Origin: Deltaproteobacteria bacterium
GTDB lineage: Bacteria > Myxococcota_A > Polyangia > Polyangiales > Polyangiaceae
Assembly: GCA_016218915.1 (NCBI GenBank)
Contig: JACRCQ010000077.1
Coordinates: 62,001 to 126,000 of the forward strand
Length of the DNA stretch: 64,000 nucleotides
Reading direction: 5' to 3'
The notes under the pieces were generated by a model that did no database searches, was not told the origin of the DNA, and saw only the letters and a program-made list of their open reading frames with translations. Below, one piece after another: positions 8,133-16,949 of the stretch. Both the position numbers and the translations under genes were made by a program. Numbering within the stretch: the first letter of the stretch is position 1; the number at the start of each line of letters is the position of its first letter.

Positions 8133-9245
8133 CTAGTCCCGGATCTTGTACTGGTACAGCGTGCACGCGATCGCGCCGTTGTTCATCCGGTTCTTCTTGA
8201 ACGGCCGAAGCGAGAAGCCCTTCTCGAACCCGGGATTCGCCTGCAAGAGCACCACCGTCGAGCCTTTGCACCCGAGCGCTGCCTGCCGGAATGCTGCCCA
8301 GACTTCCATGCCTTCGTCGAGTCGCTCCCCGTAGGGCGGGTTCGCAATCACCACTCCACCCAGAACCGGCTGCATCGAGCCCGCATCCTGCTCACGCCAC
8401 GCGATCAGCTTCTCCACCCCTGCGGACTTCGCGTTGAGCGCAGCCTGATCCAACGCGGTCTTGTCGACGTCAGCCCCGGACAGGCGCAGTCCAGGTACCT
8501 CGATCCGGGAGGCCATCGCTTCCGCGCGCAGCACCGCGAACCGATCGGGATCGAACTCTGGCCACGACTCGCACGCGAAGCGTTTCCGGAACGCCGACGG
8601 TGGCGTGCGCGTCGCGATGAGCGCCGCTTCGATCGGAATCGTTCCTGACCCGCAGAACGGGTCGTGCAGCGGCATCGACGGCTGCCAACCCGACTGCAGC
8701 ACCATGGCCGCAGCCAGGTGCTCGCGCAGGCTCGCCTGGTGATGAGTGACCCGATAGCCCCGCATGTGCAGCGGATCGCCAGCTGCATCCAGGCCGATCG
8801 AAAGACGTCGGTTCTCCAGGTAGCAGTACACGTGCACCTGCGGGCTCGCTGTGTCCACATCCGGACGTCGCCCGCACTTCGCCACGAAGCAATCCGCGAT
8901 CGCGTCCTTGATCCGGTAGGTCCAGAACCTGGAGTTGCGCACCAGCGACGAGTGCACGTTGAACGTCACCCGGAACGTGGCATCGACCGAGAACAGAGCG
9001 GGCCAGTCCATCTCCCGGATCGCGTCGTAGATGTCCTCTTCCTGCTCGATCTCCTCGAACTGCAGCTCGCGCACGATCCGCGACACGGTGCGCAGCAGAA
9101 GGACCGACCGGTACAGCTCGTCCCACTCGCCCTCGAAGCGCACCCGTCCTGGCTCCACGCGAAGGGCCGTGATCCCGATCGACGCCATCTCGCGCGAGAC
9201 CACGGTCTCGAGCCCCACGCCGATCGTTGCGTACATCTTCATCAT
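8133..9245 (-). CDS. rlmL: THUMP-domain rRNA guanine-N2 methyltransferase, RlmL-like
   Basis: 370 residues. The N-terminal part (YATIGVGLETVVSREM... then an FNVHSSLVRNSRFWTYRIKD region) resembles the ferredoxin-like plus THUMP RNA-binding module. The C-terminal Rossmann methyltransferase domain shows DPFCGSGTIPIEAAL for S-adenosylmethionine binding and the catalytic VIANPPYGERL. That organisation fits enzymes methylating G2445 of 23S rRNA. It lacks the second RlmK-type domain of the E. coli fusion, as in most phyla. Starts at 9245, 9242 or 9236 are all possible. The stop of the amidohydrolase upstream is eight bases away, suggesting one transcript. Confidence 0.85.
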   Translation of the reverse strand: MMKMYATIGVGLETVVSREMASIGITALRVEPGRVRFEGEWDELYRSVLLLRTVSRIVRELQFEEIEQEEDIYDAIREMDWPALFSVDATFRVTFNVHSSLVRNSRFWTYRIKDAIADCFVAKCGRRPDVDTASPQVHVYCYLENRRLSIGLDAAGDPLHMRGYRVTHHQASLREHLAAAMVLQSGWQPSMPLHDPFCGSGTIPIEAALIATRTPPSAFRKRFACESWPEFDPDRFAVLRAEAMASRIEVPGLRLSGADVDKTALDQAALNAKSAGVEKLIAWREQDAGSMQPVLGGVVIANPPYGERLDEGMEVWAAFRQAALGCKGSTVVLLQANPGFEKGFSLRPFKKNRMNNGAIACTLYQYKIRD

Positions 9246-9253
9246 CGAGAACC

Positions 9254-10114
9254 CTACGCCGATTCCTTGGAGCCGCGATCGTGGGGGAGCGGGACGTCGA
9301 GCCCGATCAATCGTGCCGCCGCGTCGTGCATGATCTCCCGCATCGCCTCTGACGGCAGATCGAGCGCCTCGATCGCCTTGCGCTCCGCCTCCACAGGATA
9401 GGGGATGTTTGGAAAGTCTGTTCCGAACAGAATGCGCCCTGGATACTTCGCGATGACGTGTCGATCCGGGAACCGGACTTCTGGGCTGAATCCCACCATT
9501 GCCATGGTGGTGTCGAGGTACAGGTTCGGGTGGCGATCGAGCATGGCGAAAAAGAGGTCTTCTTCCATGCAGCCGAGGTGGGGAACCACGAGCCGCAGCT
9601 CGGGATAGCGCATCAGCACCGCCTCGGTGCGTGCGGCGCCAGAGACCTCGTCGGTCGGCGCATGGTACCCCTGCAGCTTGGGCCCGTTTCCACTGTGCAG
9701 CACCAAGGGAAGATCAAGCGCAATGCAGGCTTCGTAGACCGGGAACATCCGCGGATCGTCAGGCGCCATGTTCAGCACGTGGCAGTGCTCCTTGACCACC
9801 CGTGCGCCGAACTCCTCGCGCGCCTGGCGCAGGATCCCTGCAACATCCCGGTCGAGTGGGTGCACCGTAGCACTTGGGACCACCATGGGCCGTCGGGACG
9901 CAAGCGCTCCGATCCACCGATTGAGCTCCACGGACATCTTTGGTTTGTGGGCGTACACGAGTGCCACTGCCCGGTCGGTTCCGGCCTTCTCGAGGCGGTC
10001 GATCGCTTGGTCCGCGTGGAGCTTTTCGTGGATGACCCACGCGTGGTCGTCGAACCAGCTCCATACCGCTTCGTAGAGGCGGTCCGGGAACAGATGTACG
10101 TGGGCGTCAATCAC
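9254..10114 (-). CDS. Amidohydrolase-2-family TIM-barrel metal-dependent hydrolase
   Basis: 286 residues, full length for the family. The N-terminal metal-binding MIDAHVHLFPD (HxH) is followed by later barrel ligands in LPLVLHSGNGPK, LVVPHLGCMEED and the late aspartate of ILFGTDFPNIPY. This pattern is seen in ACMSD/uronate-isomerase-like hydrolases and decarboxylases. The substrate cannot be deduced. It is the first gene of a probable unit with the RlmL-like methyltransferase. Confidence 0.85.
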   Translation of the reverse strand: MIDAHVHLFPDRLYEAVWSWFDDHAWVIHEKLHADQAIDRLEKAGTDRAVALVYAHKPKMSVELNRWIGALASRRPMVVPSATVHPLDRDVAGILRQAREEFGARVVKEHCHVLNMAPDDPRMFPVYEACIALDLPLVLHSGNGPKLQGYHAPTDEVSGAARTEAVLMRYPELRLVVPHLGCMEEDLFFAMLDRHPNLYLDTTMAMVGFSPEVRFPDRHVIAKYPGRILFGTDFPNIPYPVEAERKAIEALDLPSEAMREIMHDAAARLIGLDVPLPHDRGSKESA

Positions 10115-10399
10115 GGGGGCTCAATCCAGACGCTGCCGCACAAGGGCGTCAGGCTCCGGGCTGCAGGCTGCAGGGAGAGAACGCATCGACCCGTATCTAG
10201 CGCTGTCCTGGCCAAGGGCCACATGAGATCGTCCGAACAGAGCTTGCCGCCTGAACGCGCGACGCGTGCTACACCGGGAACGGGAGCCGGATGCGTCAGG
10301 CAATGGGCCTGCCACGAACTCGGGTCGTGCTACCGTTGCCCCAGGAACCCGTTGTCCGGCCTGCGCCTGTAGCCTGTAGCCTGTAGCCCCTAGCCAGAC
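10115..10399. other. Intergenic region with tandem 7-mer
   Basis: Divergent spacer between the amidohydrolase and mlaF. I see no gene. Three exact copies of the 7-mer CTGTAGC at 10367-10387, plus the related CCCTAGC after them, end immediately before the mlaF start. No ribosome-binding site is recognisable upstream of that ATG, so the repeat occupies the place where the leader should be. Confidence 0.55.
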
Positions 10400-11191
10400 A
10401 TGAGCCAGCCGTCCCGAGAGCCGATCATCAAGTTCCGCGCCGTGGTCAAGGCGTTCGGTCCCAAGGTGATCTATTCCGGGCTCAACCTCAACGTCTACGA
10501 GGGCGAGACCCTCACGATCATCGGCGGATCGGGCGTGGGCAAGAGCGTGCTGCTCAAGCTGCTGATCGGGCTGCTCAAGGCCGACGCGGGGCGGATCGAG
10601 TACAAGGGGCAGAGCGTGCCCAAGATGACGGAACGCGAGCTGGGGGTCCTGCGAACCCACATCGCGATGCTGTTCCAGGGCGCGGCCTTGTTCGACTCGA
10701 TCTCGGTCGGGGAGAACGTCGCCTATGGTCTGCGCGAGCACTTCCGCAAGCAGATGACTGGAGACGAGATCGAGAAGCGCGTGCAGTGGGCGCTGTCTCT
10801 CGTCGGGTTGCCAGGCATCGAGGCCATGCGTCCAGCCGACCTGTCCGGCGGCATGAAGAAACGCGTCGGGCTGGCGCGCGCCATCGCGGTCAAGCCCGAC
10901 GTGCTGCTCTACGACGAGCCCACCACAGGGCTCGATCCGATCAACACCACGCGCATCAACCACATGATCACCGGGCTCAAGCGGGTTCTCGGGATCACCA
11001 GCATCGTGGTCACCCACGACATGGCGAGCGCTTTCAAGGTCAGCGATCGCATCGCCATGGTACACAAAGGCAGGATCATCGCCGCTGGAACCCCTGACGA
11101 CATCCAGCGATCAGAGCACCCGGGAGTCATCGACTTCATCCGCGGACAGGCCCCTGAAAACGAGGATGTGGAAACGCTTCTCACGACGTAG
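10400..11191 (+). CDS. mlaF: ABC transporter ATPase, MlaF-type phospholipid transport
   Basis: 263 residues with a complete ABC ATPase core: Walker A GGSGVGKSVLLKLL, signature DLSGGMKKRVGLARAI, Walker B VLLYDEPTTGLDP and the His switch VVTHDM. The unusual signature and the long spacing match MlaF/Ttg2A, the cytoplasmic ATPase that drives lipid transfer between outer and inner membranes with MlaE and MlaD. The next gene encodes an MCE-domain protein 40 bases downstream, confirming the assignment. The permease mlaE, normally the first gene, is missing here and must lie elsewhere. Confidence 0.9.
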   Translation: MSQPSREPIIKFRAVVKAFGPKVIYSGLNLNVYEGETLTIIGGSGVGKSVLLKLLIGLLKADAGRIEYKGQSVPKMTERELGVLRTHIAMLFQGAALFDSISVGENVAYGLREHFRKQMTGDEIEKRVQWALSLVGLPGIEAMRPADLSGGMKKRVGLARAIAVKPDVLLYDEPTTGLDPINTTRINHMITGLKRVLGITSIVVTHDMASAFKVSDRIAMVHKGRIIAAGTPDDIQRSEHPGVIDFIRGQAPENEDVETLLTT

Positions 11192-11231
11192 TCTCATGGA
11201 TGCGAATGGAAAGGGTTGCTGGAGCTGAACG

Positions 11232-12347
11232 ATGAGGATCGGGCGGGAGATCAAGGTCGGGGTTTTCGTCTTCCTCGGACTCGTCGTGGTCGGCCTCGTG
11301 GTCATGCTCATCGGCGACGAGCGGCACATCTTTGCCCGGCACATTACCCTGGAGACCTCCTTCAGCGACGTCCAAGGGCTCAAGGTGGGAGCGCCGGTGC
11401 GCATGGACGGAATCGACGTCGGAACGATCTCCAAGGTGGGGCACTCGGAGGACGTGTCGGATCCTCGCATCCACGTGAGGATGGACGTGGTGCGCTCCGA
11501 GGCGCTGCGGCTGAAGGTCGACGCTTTTGCCAAGATCTCGAACAAGGGTCTGCTCGGTGACAAGCTGCTCGATCTCGACACGGGCAAGGGCGCGCCGCGC
11601 CCGGTCACCGACGTGATGATTCGCGGAGAAGATCCGACGGACTTCGCTGGGATGTTCAGCGACGTGAGCTCGATCGCGCGAAGGACCGACTCGGTGCTCG
11701 GCCACCTCGACAAGATGTCGAGCAACCTGGCGGACGATGCGCTGCAGGCCGAGGTCAAGTCGACAGTGCACTCGGTGACGATCATCATGAAGCAGCTGGC
11801 CGAGGGCGACGGATACGCGCGCAAGCTGCTGAGCGATCCTGCGGAGAGCGAGCGGCTGTCGCGAACGGTCGCGAACTTCGAGCGCACAAGCACCGAGCTG
11901 GCGCAGGCGACCGCGGAGATCCGTCAGCTGACCTCGCGCATCAACCAGGGGCCCGGATTCGCCCACGATCTGGTGTACTCGGACAAGGGGTCGCAGACCT
12001 TGTCCCAGTTCGGCAACGCAGCCGGGGAGGTTGCGCTCACCCTCAAGGGGGTGCGTGAGGGCAACGGTCTTGCCAAGGGCGTCCTGTACGGAGACAGCGA
12101 GCAGCAGCAGATCATTGGCAACCTGAACACGATGAGCCGGGACATGCGCGACATCGTGGCTGGCATGAAGGCCGGCAAGGGAACCATGGGCGCCTTGCTC
12201 GTCGATCCGTCCGTCTACGAGGACATGAAGATGATCCTCGGCAACGTCCAGCGCAACGACGTGCTCCGGGCCCTGGTCCGGTACTCGATCAAGCAGGACG
12301 AGAAGAAGCCTGCGGTCGACGTGAAGGACGCAAAGCCCGCTCCCTAG
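11232..12347 (+). CDS. mlaD: MlaD-type MCE-domain substrate-binding protein
   Basis: 371 residues. One N-terminal membrane anchor (VGVFVFLGLVVVGLVVMLIG) is followed by an MCE domain with the typical VQGLKVGAPVRMDGIDVGTI. Then comes a long helical region of repeated amphipathic segments, such as NFERTSTELAQATAEIRQL and GNLNTMSRDMRDIVAGMKAG, as in longer Mce proteins that form a periplasmic tunnel. It is larger than E. coli MlaD (about 183) and closer to the deltaproteobacterial/mycobacterial form. It partners the upstream ATPase. The Lys-rich tail DVKDAKPAP is unstructured. Confidence 0.88.
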   Translation: MRIGREIKVGVFVFLGLVVVGLVVMLIGDERHIFARHITLETSFSDVQGLKVGAPVRMDGIDVGTISKVGHSEDVSDPRIHVRMDVVRSEALRLKVDAFAKISNKGLLGDKLLDLDTGKGAPRPVTDVMIRGEDPTDFAGMFSDVSSIARRTDSVLGHLDKMSSNLADDALQAEVKSTVHSVTIIMKQLAEGDGYARKLLSDPAESERLSRTVANFERTSTELAQATAEIRQLTSRINQGPGFAHDLVYSDKGSQTLSQFGNAAGEVALTLKGVREGNGLAKGVLYGDSEQQQIIGNLNTMSRDMRDIVAGMKAGKGTMGALLVDPSVYEDMKMILGNVQRNDVLRALVRYSIKQDEKKPAVDVKDAKPAP

Positions 12348-12380
12348 TGCAGGGCCGCGCCGGCTGGTCTCCGCTCAGGT

Positions 12381-12404
12381 CGAGCCCGAGCCCGAGCCCG
12401 AGCC
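12381..12404. repeat. Short tandem hexamer (CGAGCC)4
   Basis: Four uninterrupted copies of CGAGCC in the 215-bp spacer between mlaD and the S41 protease gene. Probably slippage-prone low-complexity DNA; no other element is seen in this spacer. Confidence 0.7.
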
Positions 12405-12562
12405 CGGGTCTTTGAGCCGCAGGACCATGGCGGTCAGCATGGCGACGCGCGGCGCCGAAAATCCTCGCGAAACCCCCTGCTCCCTGACAGCCGCGGCTCC
12501 CACCGCGTCAAACCGCGTTTTCCGAACGTGACATCGTCCGCCCGTCATCTACACTCCCAGGC

Positions 12563-15500
12563 ATGCGCGGACTCGACCGCCTCCTGAAGCTGCTCATTCT
12601 GTTCGGGGCTTTTGCCCTCTCCACCTGGTTCGCCCTGCAGTTCGGCTCTGGCGGCCTTTGGCACGGCATCGATGTCGCCCATGCGGTCGACAAGCGAAGC
12701 CCCGATGCGAAGGAGAAGTACGATCTCACTCGCCTCGAGGCCGTCACGGCCACCATCCAGACCATCCGCGACAAGTACGTGGATCCCACCCGCGTCAAGC
12801 CCAAGGACATGCTCCTGTCCGCCCTGAACTACGTCCAGAAGGACGTAGCCCAGGTGATCGTGCTGCGCGACGAAGGCGACCACGAGGTGACCGTGCGCGT
12901 GGGCAAGTCCGAAAAGAAGTTCCGCGTGGACAACGTGCAGGGCCCCTGGGACGTGTCGGCCCATCTGCGCGAGATCTTCGCGTTCCTTCAGGAGAACCTC
13001 AAGAACAGCCCAGAGGTCGACCTGCGCGAGGTCGAGTACGCAGCGTGCAACGGCATGCTGCACACCCTCGATCCGCACTCGGTGTTCCTGAGCCCCGAGG
13101 CCTACCGCGAGATGACCATCTCCACCCAGGGCGCCTTTGGTGGCGTCGGCATCGTCATCTCCATCCGCGATCAGCTCCTGACCGTCATCAAGCCGATGCC
13201 AGGCACGCCTGCAGGGCGCGCCGGCCTCAAGCGTCACGATCGGATCATGCGGATCGGCAACGAATCGACCCTGAACATGCCGCTCGACGACGCAGTGCGA
13301 CGGCTGCGCGGCGAGCCAGGCACGCCCGTCGTCGTGCACATTCGTCGCGATGGCCCCGGAGGCTGGCAGAACACCCGCCCCTTCGAGCTCAAGCGCGAAG
13401 TCATCAACGTCGAGTCGGTCGAGAGTCGCGTGATCGAAGGCAGCGGCGTCGGCTACGTTCGGATCAAGCAGTTCCAGTCCGGAACCGTGGGCGAGCTCGA
13501 CTCCGCGCTCGCGTCGATCCACCGCAACGAGCCCAAGCTCCGGGGCCTGGTTCTCGACCTGCGCAGCAACCCAGGTGGGTTGCTCGATCAGGCCGCCAAG
13601 GTCGCTGACCGGTTCCTGCAGGGTGGCATCATCGTGACCACCGTATCTGCGAGCGAGCCACGCGACGAGAAGGTCGCCAAGGGTCCAGGCACCGAGCCGG
13701 ACTACCCGCTGGTGGTGCTGGTCAACTCCTCGAGCGCCTCGGCCAGCGAGATCGTCGCTGGCGCCCTGAAGAACCACAACCGCGCTGTCATCGTGGGCGA
13801 TCGGACCTTCGGCAAGGGGTCTGTGCAGCTCGTGTTCCCTGACATCACCAAGGACAAGGCAGCGCTCAAGCTCACGATCGCGCAGTACCTGACCCCGGGC
13901 GACATCTCGATCCAGGGGGTGGGCATCACGGCGGACATCGAGCTCGATCCGATGACGGTCGACACGGTCGAGATGGATCTGATGGTGGCCGGCAAGGGCA
14001 TGCGCGAAGGCGATCTGTCCAAGCACCTGTCGAGCAACCGCGCACACGAAGCCCAGAAGCCCCTGGCGCAGGTCCGCTACAACCTGCCCAAGGAGGATCG
14101 CGAAGCGCTGCGAGAGCGCGGTGGCGATCCTGAGGACACGTTCGAGCTGGACTTCCCGGTCAAGTTCGCCAAGGAGCTCGTGTTGCACCTGCCTCCGGCC
14201 ACCCCGCGCGTGGAAGCGGTCAAGGCCAGCAACGAGTTCATCCAGTCGGTGGAGCGCGAGGAGCTCGCCAAGGCCGCTGCCGAGCTCACCAAGCTCGGAG
14301 TCGACTGGAGCGAGGCGCCCGCAGGCGCCCCGGGCCCCAGCGACAAGGACCTGGAGGTCAAAGTCGAGACCGACCGGCCAAGCAACGAAGTGTCTGCCGG
14401 CGGCACGATCGCCGTGCGCGCCACGGTGAAGAACAACGGCAAGCACCCGGTCTACCGTCTCCGCGCGGTCACCAAGAGCGACAACGGCTACCTCGACGCC
14501 AAGGAGCTGATCTTCGGAAAGATCGAGCCGGGAAAGTCCAAGGTCGCCACAGCCCAGTTCGGCTGGTGCGACATCGAAGGGCGCAAGATCGGCTCGACGG
14601 CAGCGATCCCCAAGAACGCAAAGCGCGTGTGCACTGTGCCCAAGGATGCCTCGACACGCGCCGATTGGGTCAGCGTCAAGTTCGACTCTGCGGGCAACCA
14701 CGTGCCTGCGCCGGCCGACATCCAGGTCACTGTGCGCGAGTCACCGCGCCCCACGTTCGCCTACTCCTACCAGCTGGTGGACAATGGCGAAGGGGCCAAC
14801 GGCGATGGTCGGCTGCAAAAGGGCGAAGGCGCCACCATGTACCTGACCGTCAAGAACATCGGCAAGGGCCGGTCGTTCGAAACCCAGGCCAATCTCCGCA
14901 ACCTCTCCGGAGATGCGTTGTCGCTGCAGAACGGACGATTCGACATCTCGAACATGAGCCCGGGCGACACCAAGTCGGTGGCGTTCACCTTCCAAGTGGC
15001 CCAGCAGGTCAAAGACCCGGACGTCAAGCTCGAGGTGATCGTCAGCGATCGGGATCTGGGCGAATATGCCAGCGAGAAGCTCAAGTACCCGGTCGAGTCC
15101 GCGCTCGGCGTCAAGGCGGACAAGGGCGTGTCCAAGGCCGGCGCCCAAGGCGCGATCATTCTCGATTCCTCGCAGTCTTCGGCTCGACCCTTCGGCAAGC
15201 TCGCCTCAGGTACGTCCGTGAATCGAGTCGGACGCGTCAACGATTTGACCAAGGTCGAGCTGGGTGGCGGGCGGTTCGGCTTCGTGTCAACCGCATCGCT
15301 GGTCGACGACCCCACGGGAACTGCGGCGGACCCGGTGCAGTTCGAGACGACGTTCAGCCATGCGCCGCCGATCATCGACTTCAAGGCAAGCGCGCTGTCG
15401 ACCCGGACCGGGACCGTGAAGATGTCAGGCTCGATCCAGGATCCGGCCGGGTTGTTGGACGCCTACATGTTCGTGGGTTCGCGCAAGGTCTTCTACCAGC

Positions 15501-15712
15501 CGGCGCAGGGCGGTCAGGACTCCAACAGCATGAAGGTGGACTTCGATGCGTCGCTCCGACCGGGCGTCAACGTCATCACCCTCATCGGTCGCCACAACGC
15601 TGACACCACCGCCCGGCGCACCATCATCGTGCGCAGGGACGGCCCCAATGGTGAGATTCTGCCTACCTCGAAGGATGCGGACGGCGAGCTGGCCGGCGCG
15701 CCTGGCGAGTAG
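12563..15712 (+). CDS. S41-family C-terminal processing peptidase with PDZ domain and very long C-terminal extension
   Basis: 1,049 residues. After an N-terminal hydrophobic segment (LLILFGAFALSTWFALQFG) comes a helical cap. A PDZ domain at about 185-260 carries FGGVGIVISIRDQLLTVI. The S41 core has LDLRSNPGGLLDQA, then the catalytic serine in NSSSASASEIVAG (Ser393) and the lysine of TFGKGSVQ (Lys418), 25 residues apart as in E. coli Prc. Residues from about 560 onward are beta-rich CARDB/Ig-like segments (RATVKNNGKHPVYRLRAV; LTVKNIGKGRSFETQANL) and a possible SH3-like patch. Ordinary Ctp proteases are 400-700 residues, so the added half is probably for envelope targeting or substrate capture. 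Confidence 0.88.
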   Translation: MRGLDRLLKLLILFGAFALSTWFALQFGSGGLWHGIDVAHAVDKRSPDAKEKYDLTRLEAVTATIQTIRDKYVDPTRVKPKDMLLSALNYVQKDVAQVIVLRDEGDHEVTVRVGKSEKKFRVDNVQGPWDVSAHLREIFAFLQENLKNSPEVDLREVEYAACNGMLHTLDPHSVFLSPEAYREMTISTQGAFGGVGIVISIRDQLLTVIKPMPGTPAGRAGLKRHDRIMRIGNESTLNMPLDDAVRRLRGEPGTPVVVHIRRDGPGGWQNTRPFELKREVINVESVESRVIEGSGVGYVRIKQFQSGTVGELDSALASIHRNEPKLRGLVLDLRSNPGGLLDQAAKVADRFLQGGIIVTTVSASEPRDEKVAKGPGTEPDYPLVVLVNSSSASASEIVAGALKNHNRAVIVGDRTFGKGSVQLVFPDITKDKAALKLTIAQYLTPGDISIQGVGITADIELDPMTVDTVEMDLMVAGKGMREGDLSKHLSSNRAHEAQKPLAQVRYNLPKEDREALRERGGDPEDTFELDFPVKFAKELVLHLPPATPRVEAVKASNEFIQSVEREELAKAAAELTKLGVDWSEAPAGAPGPSDKDLEVKVETDRPSNEVSAGGTIAVRATVKNNGKHPVYRLRAVTKSDNGYLDAKELIFGKIEPGKSKVATAQFGWCDIEGRKIGSTAAIPKNAKRVCTVPKDASTRADWVSVKFDSAGNHVPAPADIQVTVRESPRPTFAYSYQLVDNGEGANGDGRLQKGEGATMYLTVKNIGKGRSFETQANLRNLSGDALSLQNGRFDISNMSPGDTKSVAFTFQVAQQVKDPDVKLEVIVSDRDLGEYASEKLKYPVESALGVKADKGVSKAGAQGAIILDSSQSSARPFGKLASGTSVNRVGRVNDLTKVELGGGRFGFVSTASLVDDPTGTAADPVQFETTFSHAPPIIDFKASALSTRTGTVKMSGSIQDPAGLLDAYMFVGSRKVFYQPAQGGQDSNSMKVDFDASLRPGVNVITLIGRHNADTTARRTIIVRRDGPNGEILPTSKDADGELAGAPGE

Positions 15713-15993
15713 GCTGGTTTTCCCCTTTCTCCTGACCCGTCGCAGCACTTGTCAGTGGCCGCCCGTGGGCCGGAATGCTACATCCCCTCGTCGTTCTACC
15801 GCCTGGTCTCGCATGAATCCCACCCCCTGAGCCAGCGGGCGAGGACGCTTTCTAGGTCGAGCATGATCGTTGACGTTGCACCTGCTTTTGTATCGCCCCG
15901 CGACACAACCCCGCTCCGCAGCGCTGCGTTGCCGGGGTGGCCGCAGGGTGCACAATGCCCTGCAGTACCCAGCTGGGAAGCCCGGAGGTCTCG
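15713..15993. other. Intergenic region upstream of the RND operon
   Basis: 281 bases without a credible gene; short frames here are not supported. A weak promoter-like pair, TTGACG near 15870 followed by TATCGC about 15 bases later, lies roughly 100 bases ahead of the adaptor gene. No clear inverted repeat that would indicate a TetR-type operator was found by eye. Confidence 0.35.
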
Positions 15994-16947
15994 ATGATGT
16001 GGCGCGTGTGCCCCCTCGCCCTTTCCCTGAGTCTGATCCTCGCAGCAGCGGCGGGCTGCAAGCACGCCGCTTCCGAAGAGAAGGTCGCACCGGTGGCGAC
16101 CGAATCCACGACACCTGCCCCGGCGACCTCAGCCAAGCCCGTGGATCCTTCGGAGGCCGAGCCCGGCGTGTACGAAGTCGCCAGTGTCGCGAACCCCATC
16201 CGCGTTTCGAGGCTGTCCTTCAAGGGCGGCGGCATCCTTCGGACCCTCAAGGTCCGCGAGGGAGACAAGCTCAAGGCCGGGCAGCTGATTGCGGTCATCG
16301 ACGCAACCGACGTGAGCATTCGGGCGCAGTCCGCTGCGGTGGCCCACGCGCAGGCGCTCGAAGGCGTCAAGAATGCCAAGAGCGATCTGGAGCGCGTGCA
16401 GATCCTCTACGACGCTGGCGCGCTCCCGGATCAGACCATCGAGAAGGCCGAGCTCGCCATGCGCGTCGCTGACCTTCAGGTCCAGGCTGCACGCGTCGGA
16501 ATGCGGATGGCCAACCAGATGGTGACCGACACCTCGCTGGCCGCGCCCTTCAGCGGCGTGGTGACCAAGGTGCTGGCCGAAGAAGGGCAGATGATCACCT
16601 CCATGCCCCCTGTGATCGTCTGCATCCTCGCCGACGTCGACACGCTCGAGCTCAAAGTCCCGATCCCCGAGCGCAGGCTTGCCGCTGTGAAGGTCGGCAC
16701 GCCGGTCCTGGTCGTGCTGCCCGCGATCAACCAGGAGAAGCCCGCGAAGATCGATCGAATCGCGGAGGTGATCGATCCGATGACGCGGTCGGCCGAGGCC
16801 GTGATCCGGATTCCGAACAAGGATCACGCCCTGCCAGCGGGCCTGTACGCGCGGGTGCGGTTCCCGTCGTTGCCCAGCGATCTGGACGAAGCACCTGCCA
16901 AGAGCCCCGATGCAGGCGCAAAGCCGCGGACCGAAGGCGGGAGGTAG
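15994..16947 (+). CDS. RND efflux periplasmic adaptor lipoprotein (membrane fusion protein)
   Basis: 317 residues. Signal peptide PLALSLSLILAAAAGC has a lipobox (AAGC), so the adaptor is lipid-anchored like AcrA. The biotinyl-lipoyl-like half motif LRTLKVREGDKLKAGQLIAVID is followed by a short alpha-hairpin (QSAAVAHAQALEGVKNAKSD) and its return strand SLAAPFSGVVTKVLAEEGQM, then a beta-barrel. ATG 15994 or 15997 is chosen from GGAGG at 15983. It links the inner-membrane pump to an outer-membrane factor. The pump gene starts three bases after this stop; no TolC homologue is in the window. Confidence 0.88.
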   Translation: MMWRVCPLALSLSLILAAAAGCKHAASEEKVAPVATESTTPAPATSAKPVDPSEAEPGVYEVASVANPIRVSRLSFKGGGILRTLKVREGDKLKAGQLIAVIDATDVSIRAQSAAVAHAQALEGVKNAKSDLERVQILYDAGALPDQTIEKAELAMRVADLQVQAARVGMRMANQMVTDTSLAAPFSGVVTKVLAEEGQMITSMPPVIVCILADVDTLELKVPIPERRLAAVKVGTPVLVVLPAINQEKPAKIDRIAEVIDPMTRSAEAVIRIPNKDHALPAGLYARVRFPSLPSDLDEAPAKSPDAGAKPRTEGGR

Positions 16948-16949
16948 AC

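Noticed and set aside
10121-11065. 314-residue minus-strand open frame over mlaF
   Set aside because: mlaF has complete ABC motifs on the plus strand; this frame also runs into the 7-mer repeat leader.
12545-14701. 718-residue minus-strand open frame opposite the S41 protease
   Set aside because: Shadow of the S41 gene: Asp/His/Arg-rich with no motif, and the plus-strand frame shows the complete S41 catalytic core.
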